50,164 nucleotides of DNA from a virus. Of the stretch, positions 30,843-39,600 are shown one piece after another. The notes under the pieces were generated by a model. The model saw only the letters and a list, made by a program, of their open reading frames with translations. It searched no databases and was not told the DNA's origin. The stretch's first letter is position 1, and every line of letters begins with the position of its first letter. Made by a program: the position numbers and the translations under genes. Location of the stretch: positions 1-50,164 of the IMG/VR virus record IMGVR_UViG_3300021197_000796. One strand, written 5' to 3'.

Positions 30843-31646
30843 ATGAAAGCAACATACATAGATTCGATGGGGACTGACTTGTCTGTAGTTAATGCAGCTA
30901 AGGTATCCTTTGGTAAACGTAGTGAGTGGGAGGTTTTAGAGTGGGATTTCTGGGACAACGAGGAGGGTGAAACTTCTCACTACAAGGAACTACAGCTTTC
31001 CAAGCAAGACCAAGGGCTAATCCAGTTCCTTGCTCGTGGTTGTACGTCTGGTGATTGGGAGATTTTGAAAGGGGATTTGGCCCAGATTGTATCTTTTAAA
31101 GATGACGTAGACTGGCAAAAGATTGAAGAGCTACTGAATCACATCCGTAAGATGCCTAGGCATTGGTCGCCCTTCGCCCACACAGCAGTCACGTTGCACC
31201 TCAAGATGCCTATCTTCGTAGCACGTCAGATCATGAAGCATACTACAGGTATTGAGTACAACGAGGTCAGTCGTCGTTATGTCGATAGCCGGCCTGAGTT
31301 CTATGTACCTGATGTATGGCGTAAGAAGGCTGATGATGTTAAGCAAGGGAGTTCAGAGGAAGGTATAAACCCTGAGTACAATCCTGCACACCTCTACAAC
31401 AAAATACTTCACACTTACTTAGAGGCAACGAGGGACTACGGAGTAGCACCAGAGCAAGCACGTATGATCCTACCACAGTCTATGTACACTGAGGTAATTG
31501 CTACTGGTAATCTCTACGCTTGGGCTAACCTGTATATCCAACGTACTGACAGCCATGCACAGAAGGAGACACAAGACTTAGCGGAACAGATCGGTAAGAT
31601 CATACAACCGTTGTATCCTGTATCATGGAAGGAACTAACTAAATGA
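30843..31646 (+). CDS. thyX: FAD-dependent thymidylate synthase ThyX
   Basis: 267 aa. It makes dTMP from dUMP using FAD and NADPH. Typical segments: RHWSPFAHTAVTLHLKMP, then RQIMKHTTGIEYNEVSRRYV, then a C-terminal EATRDYGVAPEQARMILPQ. The canonical RHRx7S motif appears as KHT with an extra residue before the Ser, as in several phage ThyX proteins. NEVSRRYVD is kept. It works with nrdJ and MazG to fill the dTTP pool. After AAGGAGATCACCT. Confidence 0.93.
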   Translation: MKATYIDSMGTDLSVVNAAKVSFGKRSEWEVLEWDFWDNEEGETSHYKELQLSKQDQGLIQFLARGCTSGDWEILKGDLAQIVSFKDDVDWQKIEELLNHIRKMPRHWSPFAHTAVTLHLKMPIFVARQIMKHTTGIEYNEVSRRYVDSRPEFYVPDVWRKKADDVKQGSSEEGINPEYNPAHLYNKILHTYLEATRDYGVAPEQARMILPQSMYTEVIATGNLYAWANLYIQRTDSHAQKETQDLAEQIGKIIQPLYPVSWKELTK

Positions 31647-31849
31647 ACAACAAACTTATTATAATGTTTCTGGGGAGCCTGATAGTCTTCCCTGTAGTGC
31701 TTATTTGTCTTGTCTTGGCGGTAATGGCGGTACTATCCTTTCTTGCTTGGGACTGGTATTTCTTCTTAAACCTCACCGATTACTTGACAATGTTCAGGTT
31801 TTGCTGTATTATAGGGTGGGCGGCTTCAATAATTAATTTGTCGGAGTAG
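31643..31849 (+). CDS. Two-segment membrane protein
   Basis: 68 aa, overlapping thyX by 4 bp. A strong membrane segment (IIMFLGSLIVFPVVLICLVLAVMAVLSF) is followed by a second, shorter one near the end (FRFCCIIGWAASII). Inner membrane protein; a holin-like role is possible but it is far from the lysis cassette. A promoter for the next gene lies in its 3' end. Confidence 0.55.
   Translation: MNNKLIIMFLGSLIVFPVVLICLVLAVMAVLSFLAWDWYFFLNLTDYLTMFRFCCIIGWAASIINLSE
31784..31812 (+). promoter_or_regulatory. Internal promoter before the last early genes
   Basis: TTGACA at 31784-31789, 17-bp spacer, TATTAT at 31807-31812. It is inside the membrane gene and about 60 bp upstream of 31873. It has no CGAATC in the spacer, unlike P2-P6. 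Confidence 0.6.
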
Positions 31850-31872
31850 ACATGTATAGAGGAATCAAATAA

Positions 31873-32052
31873 ATGAGCGTCTATACAGCAGAAGAGACTG
31901 ACAGTGGGGTTTGGTCAGTCATTGACGAGAGCATGGGTGGGACAGGCTCACGTGTGTTAGATTTACAAAGCAAAGAAGCCGCAGATTTCTACACAGAGAT
32001 GATGAACCTCGTGTACGACAGAGTTATGACGGATATAAAGGAGGGTTACTAA
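31873..32052 (+). CDS. Unknown 59-aa protein
   Basis: ATG at 31873 after GAGGAATCAAATAA. Acidic, mixed beta and helix (GVWSVIDESMGGTGSRVLDLQSKE in outline). It ends one base before repeat protein 4. Driven by the promoter at 31784. Not recognised. Confidence 0.55.
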   Translation: MSVYTAEETDSGVWSVIDESMGGTGSRVLDLQSKEAADFYTEMMNLVYDRVMTDIKEGY

Positions 32053-32358
32053 ATGATAGAGTATACAGTAAAAGTCTATTACAATGGCGATAAGGCTTGG
32101 TTCTTGAATGGTAAACTACATCGTGAAGATGGACCTGCTATAGAGGGTACTAATGGTTATAAGGCTTGGTATTTGAATAATAAACGACACCGTGAAGACG
32201 GTCCTGCTTTAGAGTATTCTAGAGGCAAAAAGTATTGGTACTTGAATGGTACTGAGATGACAGAAGAAGAGCATAAAGAAGCTATGAATCCTGTTGAAGA
32301 AATGACTATGGAAGAGATCTGTAAGGCTCTAGGCAAGAACGTAAAGGTGAAGAAATGA
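32053..32358 (+). CDS. HREDGPA-repeat protein 4
   Basis: 101 aa, two full 23-residue units and the common tail (MTEEEHKEAMNPVEEMTMEE...). Starts MIEYTVKVYYN, nearly as proteins 1 and 3. The tail DNA is almost identical in the three genes, which points to recent copying or gene conversion. Overlaps the glutaredoxin gene by 4 bp. Function unknown. Confidence 0.8.
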   Translation: MIEYTVKVYYNGDKAWFLNGKLHREDGPAIEGTNGYKAWYLNNKRHREDGPALEYSRGKKYWYLNGTEMTEEEHKEAMNPVEEMTMEEICKALGKNVKVKK

Positions 32359-32612
32359 GAGTAGTAGTATATGGAGCTGTGTGGTGTGAGCCCTGCCGTA
32401 AGGTAAAACAAGAGCTAGAGGCTGCTGATGTACCCTACATCTACAGGGATATCAATAGTAGCCTAGTGGCTAAACAACACGCGCTGTCAGTACAAGACAC
32501 TATCCCCTTAGTGGAAATAGAGGCTAACAGTGGAAACAGGGTTGTCATCGGTGGTTACGAGGACACTAAAGACACCTTAGACATCTTGCAGTTCATTATG
32601 CAGGAAGTATAA
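32355..32612 (+). CDS. Glutaredoxin/thioredoxin-like protein
   Basis: 85 aa. Redox motif CEPC at residues 11-14 (VYGAVWCEPCRKVKQEL), then DTIPLVEIE with the cis-Pro (about residues 52-60) and GGYEDT. Typical length for a phage glutaredoxin. It probably reduces the class II ribonucleotide reductase. Last rightward gene; a terminator follows. Confidence 0.88.
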   Translation: MRVVVYGAVWCEPCRKVKQELEAADVPYIYRDINSSLVAKQHALSVQDTIPLVEIEANSGNRVVIGGYEDTKDTLDILQFIMQEV

Positions 32613-32617
32613 ACGAA

Positions 32618-32667
32618 AAAAGCCCCCCTTCAGGTTTCCACTTAAGGATTCCCGAAGGGGGGCTTTT
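32618..32667. terminator. Bidirectional terminator between convergent blocks
   Basis: AAAAGCCCCCCTTC (32618-32631) pairs perfectly with GAAGGGGGGCTTTT (32654-32667), a 14-bp stem with a 22-base loop. A-tract on one side and T-tract on the other let it end transcription from both glutaredoxin and spanin sides. Confidence 0.92.
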
Positions 32668-32673
32668 GTGATT

Positions 32674-33021
32674 CTAACGTCCTCTCAGACGCTTTATGTA
32701 AGTAGCTGGTGTATCCGTTACCCAACCTATGACAAGTAGCAACAGACCTGCGATCCATACCCAATAAGGTAGCTCATTGTTGGTAACAGTCTTCACGCTC
32801 TGGTCTACAGTGTCTACCCTAGCGTTAGGTCTTACGCTAACCGTAGGGCTTATGTTATTAGTCTGCCCTATAGTCTGGGTGTTAGTCTTACCTACCTGAG
32901 TATTAGCGGCTACATTAGGTCCGCCTCCAGTTAGGAACGAGGGGATCTTACCGCAACTGCTTAACGGCAGACATACCAAAAGCACCAGCAGCAAACCCGA
33001 TAATCGGCCAGACCACAACAT
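32674..33021 (-). CDS. Unimolecular spanin-like lipoprotein (u-spanin)
   Basis: 115 aa. It has a lipoprotein signal peptide with lipobox LPLSSC near residue 23, a Thr/Asn/Val-rich periplasmic stretch, and a C-terminal membrane segment (YWVWIAGLLLLVIGWV). A protein with lipid anchor at one end and membrane helix at the other is the layout of u-spanins such as T1 gp11. It disrupts the outer membrane at lysis. Its start is inside the gene before it (74-bp overlap), common for spanins. Confidence 0.75.
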   Translation of the reverse strand: MLWSGRLSGLLLVLLVCLPLSSCGKIPSFLTGGGPNVAANTQVGKTNTQTIGQTNNISPTVSVRPNARVDTVDQSVKTVTNNELPYWVWIAGLLLLVIGWVTDTPATYIKRLRGR

Positions 33022-33112
33022 TCACCATCTCCAAATTGTTAGTAAATACCAGATAGCCTAACCCTAGCAATAGAGCCGCAGCTACCTCACGTTTATATGT
33101 CTTCTCTTTCAT
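32948..33112 (-). CDS. Holin-like two-segment membrane protein
   Basis: 54 aa from the ATG at 33112, chosen for AGGAGG upstream. An earlier in-frame start at 33139 has no site. Two hydrophobic segments (AAALLLGLGYLVFTN and VNVVVWPIIGFAAGAFGM) with a basic N-terminus suit a class II holin. It sits between the XhlA-like and spanin genes. Experimental role unproven. Confidence 0.6.
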   Translation of the reverse strand: MKEKTYKREVAAALLLGLGYLVFTNNLEMVNVVVWPIIGFAAGAFGMSAVKQLR

Positions 33113-33345
33113 AGTCCTAAACCTCCTCTGATAATCCAAGCTCCAAATGCGGAGACTGCAACACTCACAACAAACAGCATAACTCTGTCGTAGAATGTCT
33201 GTCGTTTCTCTTCCCGTTTAGCCATAGCCTCTACTGTTTGATTAAGTAAAGCGATGGTTGTATTCAGGCTGCTCAGGCTGTCCTCAATGCTCTCGTTAGA
33301 TTCCTCTAACCTAGACAGACGCCTATCAAAATCTATGTCACTCAC
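33109..33345 (-). CDS. XhlA-like coiled-coil membrane protein
   Basis: 78 aa with a GTG start at 33345 that overlaps the endolysin stop (GTGA). N-terminal coiled coil (FDRRLSRLEESNESIEDSLS), C-terminal transmembrane segment (VMLFVVSVAVSAFGAWII). That order matches haemolysin XhlA-type lysis proteins, which work with holins. Part of the compact lysis cassette. Confidence 0.68.
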   Translation of the reverse strand: MSDIDFDRRLSRLEESNESIEDSLSSLNTTIALLNQTVEAMAKREEKRQTFYDRVMLFVVSVAVSAFGAWIIRGGLGL

Positions 33346-33749
33346 GGGTACACCTTTCTTGAGAGTTGCCAGTGCGGCCCATCCTTGAAGGATTTCCAAT
33401 CGCCGCCCCACTCAAGATCAACCCCTAGCTCATCTGCTGCTAGTTTCATGGCCTCTTCGATGGGGTAGTATTGATCCCAATCTTCAATATTAACTACACC
33501 GTCTTCATCAACGTCTCCATTGAACGGGTAGGGTGAGATGTCTACTGCGTGGCCTGTTAGGTGTCTTGAGTTCATTGTAGTAGATCTGCCTAACTTAAAC
33601 AGTTTCCTCTGACGATTGATATTACGGATGCCTTCGATCACCGTGAAGTCTTGGTCAGTGATTTCGATTGCACGCTTAACTACAGCCACCAAGTCAGGAT
33701 GAACACCCGATAAGTTCTGTAGACTTCTAGTTCCTAGTTTATATGCCAT
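33342..33749 (-). CDS. Endolysin, M15 peptidase (VanY/T5-type L-Ala-D-Glu peptidase)
   Basis: 135 aa after GGAGAAACG. Zinc ligands and catalytic residues: SRHLTGHAVDI with His and Asp, then LEWGGDWKSFKDGPHWQL with the last His. It cuts peptide cross-links of peptidoglycan. Length and motifs match small phage endolysins of this family. No signal peptide, so it relies on the holin. It leads the lysis cassette. Confidence 0.92.
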   Translation of the reverse strand: MAYKLGTRSLQNLSGVHPDLVAVVKRAIEITDQDFTVIEGIRNINRQRKLFKLGRSTTMNSRHLTGHAVDISPYPFNGDVDEDGVVNIEDWDQYYPIEEAMKLAADELGVDLEWGGDWKSFKDGPHWQLSRKVYP

Positions 33750-33770
33750 TCGTTTCTCCTTGAGTCTTCA

Positions 33771-34553
33771 TTAAGTCTTCATGATGTAAGCAAGAGCATA
33801 GTACGGAGGTCTGTTTTCGTGGGATTCGGTGTCTCCCGTTGAACCTGTACTACCTCCAGTTAGGGAAACGTTATGGCTGTGACTACCTGCGGAGCCTGTA
33901 TTGTAACCACTTTGTACATCGCCTTTACCAGCACCGTAGTCATTACTGCTCCCCGCGAAAAAGTCACTGCGGCCCGAACCGACCCCCCCAACCATTCCGT
34001 GAATGTGATCACCTGTCGTGTTCGTTACGCCACTAAGGGTTCCACTAGAGTGCGAGTGGGATGGCATTTGTGCTTGCGTAAGCGTAACAGTAGAGGTGCC
34101 ACCTGTATCTCCAACATCATAAGCGCTACCTGCACCCACAACAAATCGGTCACGGAGGTCAGGTGTACTGTCTGTTCCGTCACATAATGTCCAACCTGTA
34201 GGTATATTAAGTACAGACCCAGACCACATGATGATACCACCTATGGGTACATAATGTGTAGCGGCTGTATTGATTTGGGCAGCGGAAACCTCGACGCCTT
34301 GGATCCCAGAGGGTGGTATAGTGTACTCACCTGTGCTGCTGTTAAGGGTTATAAAGTCTATCCAAGCAGTATTATCAGGGTTGCGTATCTTGAGAATACC
34401 GTTAGTTTCGTCGTACCACCATTGGTTTGAGTACGTTGTGCTTGGGGCGCTAGTGCCACTACTATTAGTGGCTAAAGCTTGATAAGCAGAGTTCATATCT
34501 GCCCTCATAGATGGAAAACCTTGGTTCCCTAAGTTAAAGTCGTTCTGGCTCAT
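33771..34553 (-). CDS. Tail fibre protein with phage tail collar domain
   Basis: 260 aa. Middle: GGIIMWSGSVLNIPTGWTLCDG then TPDLRDRFVVGAG, the signature of the tail collar domain. The C-terminal part is Gly/Ser-rich with HSHSSG and SHSHNVSL-type H-x-H clusters that bind metal in trimeric fibre tips. It likely forms a host-binding fibre at the tail tip. It follows the tip protein with adjacent stop and start. Confidence 0.9.
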   Translation of the reverse strand: MSQNDFNLGNQGFPSMRADMNSAYQALATNSSGTSAPSTTYSNQWWYDETNGILKIRNPDNTAWIDFITLNSSTGEYTIPPSGIQGVEVSAAQINTAATHYVPIGGIIMWSGSVLNIPTGWTLCDGTDSTPDLRDRFVVGAGSAYDVGDTGGTSTVTLTQAQMPSHSHSSGTLSGVTNTTGDHIHGMVGGVGSGRSDFFAGSSNDYGAGKGDVQSGYNTGSAGSHSHNVSLTGGSTGSTGDTESHENRPPYYALAYIMKT

Positions 34554-37313
34554 TTAAACTACCTTTCTACCGTAGCCTTTAGCCACGTAATCAAACAGTG
34601 CAGAGTTAGTGCTGACACTAGTTCCTGTGTAAGTGGTGATAGTGAAACCTGAACTGGTTTTATTCGAGATTTCATATCTGTCTCCGTTAGCGAGTGTCGC
34701 AGCGATACCTAATGCTGGCGCTTCTTTGAACTCTACAGGGAACGTAACTGTCTCTGAACCTGTGTAAGTGATGTCGTTAGCAGAAGCTACTCTGTCTGGC
34801 ATATCTACTGTTGCAGACAAAGAGGTAACAGCGGGTGCCATACCTTCGGACTGAGTTTCAAGTAAAACCCTGAACCTAAAGGCTCTAGTTGTGATGTCAC
34901 TGACCGTTAAGTCCTGCCAGTCTGACCAAGTAGGTGTACCACTAGGATCGTCATCTGTGTAAGAAACTTGACTCCTTACGTCAATCAGGTCAAACTTACT
35001 TGGGTCTCCATCGAAATCTCCCTCTCTTACGTCAAAGTTTCCAGTTGCATCATCAAAAGTGTCGATGTAGTCGAGTAAAACTACGTCCATATCTATCTGA
35101 ACACGGCTTGTGAACTTAGCACCTAAGTCTACCTCATCTTCAAAGTAGTAGATACCTAAGAGTGCAGCCCTGTCTGTTAACGTAAGTCCGTCAACCAAGG
35201 CCCCACCAACAACCTCTACGTTATCTTTAATACCAAGGAAATTCGGATCTTCTTCTAAAAGCTCAACTGCATTCAAAGATTCCACCCCAGCCACGTCAGT
35301 AGACACAACAAAGCTAGCATCTGCCTCGCTGAGCTTCCCAAGTTTATCTACAGCTTTAATGAAGTAAGTTCCAGACCTTGCAGGTACAGTGACGCTAACA
35401 GCAGGTCTAGAGACCTTCTCAACTAAGCTGACAGAGTTTTGATACAAGGCACCTGAAGTCTTCTTAGAGTACCTGATTTTGTAGTGAGATAAGTCTAAGT
35501 CTCCTACCGCCTTCCAATTCAAGTGCAACAAGCTTCCAACAACATTACCTGTGAAGTTCTGTACATCCTCGGGAGGATCAGAGAATGCGGAGGAATACCA
35601 GTTCTCTACTGTGTTGTAAGAGCTTTTTACATTAAAGATGTTTACGGTTCTAGTTCGAACGTCATAGTAGCCGTCTTGAATGAGGTTCACCCTGAACTCT
35701 CTACTAGAAGACTGACCTACAAAAATCCAATTGGCGCTACCTGAAGGTTTGTACTCCACCTCGTAGGTATTACTGAAGCCTCCTACAGAGCCAGTGAGAT
35801 CAATAACAAGAACCCCAACAACCTCTTCGTTAACAATAGAGAGTTCACTACTCAAGGAAATACCAGAAGCCACAGAAAGAAGTGGATCTGGCAGGTTAGC
35901 GTTATCCCTTTCGTAAACAGCACCGTCGTCTACTTCATCGAAGATAGATTCAGAGGTCTCTTTAAGCGTCAGGTTCACTTGTAGGTCAAGGCCCTCAACA
36001 AGACCGAAGGTCCAAGAGATAACTTCGAACTCTTTGTCTTGCCAACCAAACCTAGAGTTAGTTAAAGTGACATTATCGCCAACCTGAACCTCTAGCGCTC
36101 TTAGGCCAAAAGCTGCGGTAACGACAAGCTGCTGCCTGTTGCTCTCAAGGGTAATCCGAGCTAAACGTCTAGCTTCAACAAAGGTGCTTGTGAAAGGTAG
36201 GTCTACGTCAACTACAGATTCCTGCCCGTTGTCCGCTACGAGAAAAGCGTTGTTAGTTACCTGTGGGTAGTCTGTGACCTCCCAGTTAGACTCCTGACCT
36301 CGAAAGGTTCCCTTTACAACATTAAAGTTGTCTCTACGAGAGTGTCTTGTGGAAACACTTACACTAGATCTCAGGTCGTCTTCATTGAAATTAAGCACGG
36401 GTGCTGTCCAGTAAGCAGGCTTCATGCGCCACTTACCCTGAGAGTACCACAAACTTCCACCCATAGAACTCAGAACATCCTCCATGATGTCTGAAGGGAT
36501 CTCAGCGGTTGTGAACACGCCATTACAACTGAACTTGTCTTTACCATTGATGTGAGCGTCGCATACGTTTTTAGCGGCTATCACTAAGTCATCGTCGATG
36601 TTAGCGTCGGCTTCCCCTAATCCATAAGCAGTGTTAGTTAGGTAGTCCCGTAGGCACAGTGCAGGGTTGTCTGACCAAGCTACGGCTCCCGTGCTAGGGT
36701 CTTCTACCTTCTTACCTTTTACAAGTGCAGTTACTGTAGGTACGCCGTTAGGGAAGGAGTCTGAGTCATATGTGAACTTCACGTAGATATAAGCGATCCC
36801 ACGGAGCCTGTGGTTATTTGTCCACAAATTGTTAGAGGAGGCTACAAGGGAAGATTGAGCTGTTTGATTGTCTGTACCAGACTTCGTGCGAATGACGACC
36901 TTATCTGCGTACTTAGCAGGAGATGTAACTATCCCGCTACTGTCAATCGTGACCTCTTCTCCATTCAGATAGAACTCGCTGAACTCTTCGACCTCATGCC
37001 CAGCAACAGCAATAACCCTGTGCAGGTATTGGTTGTTGTCGCCTGTAGCTTCGTCATAAACTATCGCACCACCAGTACGAACCTCTCCGTAGATTATTTG
37101 GTGGTCGAGCGCAGCTCCTCTGGTGTTTACTTGATAGCCCCTATTGGCAACACTTGTTGCTCTAGGTTTAGGCATCAAAGCCCTCATAGCAGCACCAAGG
37201 ACTAAGTGTGTAGCAGCGCCAACAGCAGCCAAGACGCCTAAGTATGAAGTGCTAAGACCTACAGCGGCTAAAACCGAACCTCCTAGACCTATAAGGGAGC
37301 TTATGATAACCAT
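34554..37313 (-). CDS. Tail tip attachment protein (lambda gpJ-like central hub)
   Basis: 919 aa. It begins with a hydrophobic stretch (about residues 5-45), then a hub part starting ALDHQIIYGEVRTGGAIVY. A region about 575-680 looks like a fibronectin type III domain (DVQNFTGNVVGSLLHLNW...). The C-terminus has small beta domains (DGLTLTDRAALLG; FRFRVLLETQSEG). It caps the tail and presents the receptor-binding fibres. Between GNAT and collar-fibre genes, as expected for the end of the tail module. Confidence 0.85.
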   Translation of the reverse strand: MVIISSLIGLGGSVLAAVGLSTSYLGVLAAVGAATHLVLGAAMRALMPKPRATSVANRGYQVNTRGAALDHQIIYGEVRTGGAIVYDEATGDNNQYLHRVIAVAGHEVEEFSEFYLNGEEVTIDSSGIVTSPAKYADKVVIRTKSGTDNQTAQSSLVASSNNLWTNNHRLRGIAYIYVKFTYDSDSFPNGVPTVTALVKGKKVEDPSTGAVAWSDNPALCLRDYLTNTAYGLGEADANIDDDLVIAAKNVCDAHINGKDKFSCNGVFTTAEIPSDIMEDVLSSMGGSLWYSQGKWRMKPAYWTAPVLNFNEDDLRSSVSVSTRHSRRDNFNVVKGTFRGQESNWEVTDYPQVTNNAFLVADNGQESVVDVDLPFTSTFVEARRLARITLESNRQQLVVTAAFGLRALEVQVGDNVTLTNSRFGWQDKEFEVISWTFGLVEGLDLQVNLTLKETSESIFDEVDDGAVYERDNANLPDPLLSVASGISLSSELSIVNEEVVGVLVIDLTGSVGGFSNTYEVEYKPSGSANWIFVGQSSSREFRVNLIQDGYYDVRTRTVNIFNVKSSYNTVENWYSSAFSDPPEDVQNFTGNVVGSLLHLNWKAVGDLDLSHYKIRYSKKTSGALYQNSVSLVEKVSRPAVSVTVPARSGTYFIKAVDKLGKLSEADASFVVSTDVAGVESLNAVELLEEDPNFLGIKDNVEVVGGALVDGLTLTDRAALLGIYYFEDEVDLGAKFTSRVQIDMDVVLLDYIDTFDDATGNFDVREGDFDGDPSKFDLIDVRSQVSYTDDDPSGTPTWSDWQDLTVSDITTRAFRFRVLLETQSEGMAPAVTSLSATVDMPDRVASANDITYTGSETVTFPVEFKEAPALGIAATLANGDRYEISNKTSSGFTITTYTGTSVSTNSALFDYVAKGYGRKVV

Positions 37314-37314
37314 G

Positions 37315-37764
37315 TTATAACACCTTTTCGTACTTAGTTTCTATCTCGTTGTACCCGAGGCGATTAAGAAATGCACCAATAGGGTTCTTCTTAGAGGAAG
37401 ACGCGACAACCCTGTAGATGCCATCCTCTTTAATGCAAGCCTCTACGAAACTAAACAGCCGTCTAGCTACCATAGACTTCCTGTAGTCCTTATGTACATA
37501 CACAGCGTCATAAGATGCTACAAGCTGCCCTTTTGTTGTGAAAGGTTGAGACACTAGGACCACGAAGTACCCCACTAGGACACCTTCTTTTCTTGCAGTG
37601 AAGAACTTCAGGATTCCTGCCTCTTCTAAACCGAAGTAGCTATCCCAGTCAATAACCAAAGCCTCTGTAGGATGCCCTGACTCTTCCCACTCAAGCTCTG
37701 CTAGGGGTCTAACTTCGTCCTCGCAATGACACAAGAACTCTTGTTGATAAGTAGTAGAACTCAT
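37315..37764 (-). CDS. GNAT-family acetyltransferase
   Basis: 149 aa. GNAT core: GVLVGYFVVLVSQP (beta4), then SYDAVYVHKDYRKSMVARRLFSFVEA (acetyl-CoA-binding Q/RxxGxG-like loop, here RKSMVA) and FLNRLGYNEIE near the end. It transfers an acetyl group to an unknown target. Many siphophages carry such a gene among tail genes, perhaps to modify a virion or host protein. It overlaps its neighbour by 4 bp. Confidence 0.85.
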   Translation of the reverse strand: MSSTTYQQEFLCHCEDEVRPLAELEWEESGHPTEALVIDWDSYFGLEEAGILKFFTARKEGVLVGYFVVLVSQPFTTKGQLVASYDAVYVHKDYRKSMVARRLFSFVEACIKEDGIYRVVASSSKKNPIGAFLNRLGYNEIETKYEKVL

Positions 37765-38387
37765 TCTTTACGCCCCCAAGGCACTGTCTTGTCCTGCATG
37801 GACTCCACGAAATCTAAACCTAGGTCTCCCGCGAACTTAGACTTCTGGTATCCAGAGGTGAATCTTGCAACCCTTGCTCGTTCTAGGTTAATCAGCTTAT
37901 TCTCTACCGTGAGTTCAATAGTAGAAGTTTGTGGACCCTCTTCTATGTTCATCTGATCCATGTAACCTGAGAACATCTGGTTGAACCCTGTCTTGTTAGA
38001 CTCTAGACCAACCTTAGATCCGTCTTCGTACAAGATGAAAGCCCCGCCCTCCTGAAGCAACCTGCCCCGTAGGAAGTTACCGAAGTAAATATTGCACACA
38101 CGACCCTGATAAGGCTCACTGAGTGCTAAGGAGAGAAGTTCACTAGGGATGCCAGACATAGTTACGGTAGCACCCTTAGCGGCCATCTCTTGTGTCTCTT
38201 CGACAGAGGATATCTCAATGAGTTCCCCTGCCCCATACCACTCTGTACCGTCTTCAAGCGTAAGTAGACCTACACCTGTCCAAGTACGGACTGTGTTGTC
38301 GTCAAACAAAAGTTCTACTGCAAAGAAGGGATAAAAGACTTCTTCACCTAGAGCGTCTAGGGTGTTGAGAGATAGGTCGCGAGACAT
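37761..38387 (-). CDS. Tail hub protein (DUF2163/BR0599-like)
   Basis: 208 aa after GAGGAG. Pattern: FFAVELLFDDNTVRTWTGVG, WYGAGELIEISSVEETQEMA, TMSGIPSELLSLALSEPYQGR. This strongly resembles the short tail hub proteins of alphaproteobacterial phages and gene transfer agents. It probably joins the distal tail to the tip protein. The C-terminus has DLGLDFVESMQDKTVPWG. Confidence 0.72.
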   Translation of the reverse strand: MSRDLSLNTLDALGEEVFYPFFAVELLFDDNTVRTWTGVGLLTLEDGTEWYGAGELIEISSVEETQEMAAKGATVTMSGIPSELLSLALSEPYQGRVCNIYFGNFLRGRLLQEGGAFILYEDGSKVGLESNKTGFNQMFSGYMDQMNIEEGPQTSTIELTVENKLINLERARVARFTSGYQKSKFAGDLGLDFVESMQDKTVPWGRKE

Positions 38388-38524
38388 TAGTTACTCCTCA
38401 TTCGGGTTAGGGTGTGTGTTGAACTTATTATGACGGGCGCTCATCAACAGGTATGTACGGTGTCCACCACTCTAAGTTTTCTTAAATATGACCTTCATCA
38501 TATGTATTCAGTACCGTCTTAATC
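38388..38524. other. 137-bp gap between fibre and hub genes
   Basis: I see no gene or strong hairpin. It is AT-rich with the ribosome site of the hub gene at its right end. Low signal. Confidence 0.4.
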
Positions 38525-39589
38525 TCACTTGACACCTTCTACTACCGCGAGTCTTGTTTCAAGGTCTTCAACCTTTATAAGTGCTTCTTTCAAGGCGGCA
38601 GTTAGGATCGGAGTCAGCTTAGAGTAATCTACGCTTTGGTATTGGGGGGTGCTACGGATACCCATTACCGCCCCCTCTGTTTCCGTAGCTGGTGTGATTT
38701 CGTACTCTTCGTCACGCATGGCATCTTTCTCACCAGATACAGCGCGGGGGTGTAGATCCTGTAGTTCATGAGCTAAGAAACCGTCGTGCCACTCTGCACT
38801 GTCACTTTTAAAGGTGTAAGTACACGGATTCATTGCTTTAACGATATCAGAAGCACCCTGAATAGGGGTGACATTATCCTTGAGGCGGTAATCTGACGTA
38901 GTGTTGTATGTTGTCGAGGATCCTGACGTGTTAATGTTTCCTATAGTGCCGTTCGGGTTAACAAAACCTACCGCATTCGTGGATGTCGTTGCTGTAGAAA
39001 TAACTGCAATGCCTGCGAAAGAACCTGTATCGGCGTTTACTTGGAAAACAGGGTTTCCGATAGTACCATCAGAATATGGTGTGGCTCTGTTTACCAGAAC
39101 TTTACTATCGCTGTCGATACGCATGGCTTCCACAAGAGCAGCATCGTTAGCAGCAGTATTGAATATCAAAGCTGTGTCGGAATTGCTGTCAGTGTCGCTA
39201 GTTTTAACCGCAAAAATAGCTGCGCCTTCATGGGAGCTGTAAACCGCCTCGGGAATATAGAAAGACATCTTAACGCCGTCACCTACAACAAGGTTAGGGT
39301 TTGGCAAGGCTTCTTTTACCTCTAACCTCAGAACCTCAACAGGCTCCCCCGAGGGGGTTGTATCATTGTGAGGTTCACTAATGTGCATAGGTGCTTGTGG
39401 GGCATCTGTACCAATACCTAAGCTCTCAGCAGTGACAGTACCTGTGACGTCTACATCAGTGAATAGTTCATTAACTGTGATCTTCTTAGTAGCTGACTCA
39501 CTCGTGTCTACAACAGGGAGGACGTCATTGGCTTTATCTAATGCAGCATTAGTAATACTAGGTAGTTCAGAGATTTTCTTATCTGCCAT
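38525..39589 (-). CDS. Tail fibre with C-terminal intramolecular chaperone (peptidase S74)
   Basis: 354 aa. N-terminal attachment part (MADKKISELPSIT). The end is the self-cleaving endosialidase chaperone: TTSDYRLKDNVTPI (cleavage before Ser at the SDYRLK motif), FLAHELQDLHPRAV, and LKEALIKVEDLETRLAVVEG as coiled coil. It folds a trimeric fibre and is then cut off. Early in the tail module before the hub, an unusual spot for a fibre. Confidence 0.9.
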   Translation of the reverse strand: MADKKISELPSITNAALDKANDVLPVVDTSESATKKITVNELFTDVDVTGTVTAESLGIGTDAPQAPMHISEPHNDTTPSGEPVEVLRLEVKEALPNPNLVVGDGVKMSFYIPEAVYSSHEGAAIFAVKTSDTDSNSDTALIFNTAANDAALVEAMRIDSDSKVLVNRATPYSDGTIGNPVFQVNADTGSFAGIAVISTATTSTNAVGFVNPNGTIGNINTSGSSTTYNTTSDYRLKDNVTPIQGASDIVKAMNPCTYTFKSDSAEWHDGFLAHELQDLHPRAVSGEKDAMRDEEYEITPATETEGAVMGIRSTPQYQSVDYSKLTPILTAALKEALIKVEDLETRLAVVEGVK

Positions 39590-39600
39590 GTTCTTATCCT

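Noticed and set aside
8945-32545. 14-base match (GTGGAAACAGGGTT) between the late leader and the glutaredoxin gene
   Set aside because: Matches of this length are expected several times by chance in 50 kb.
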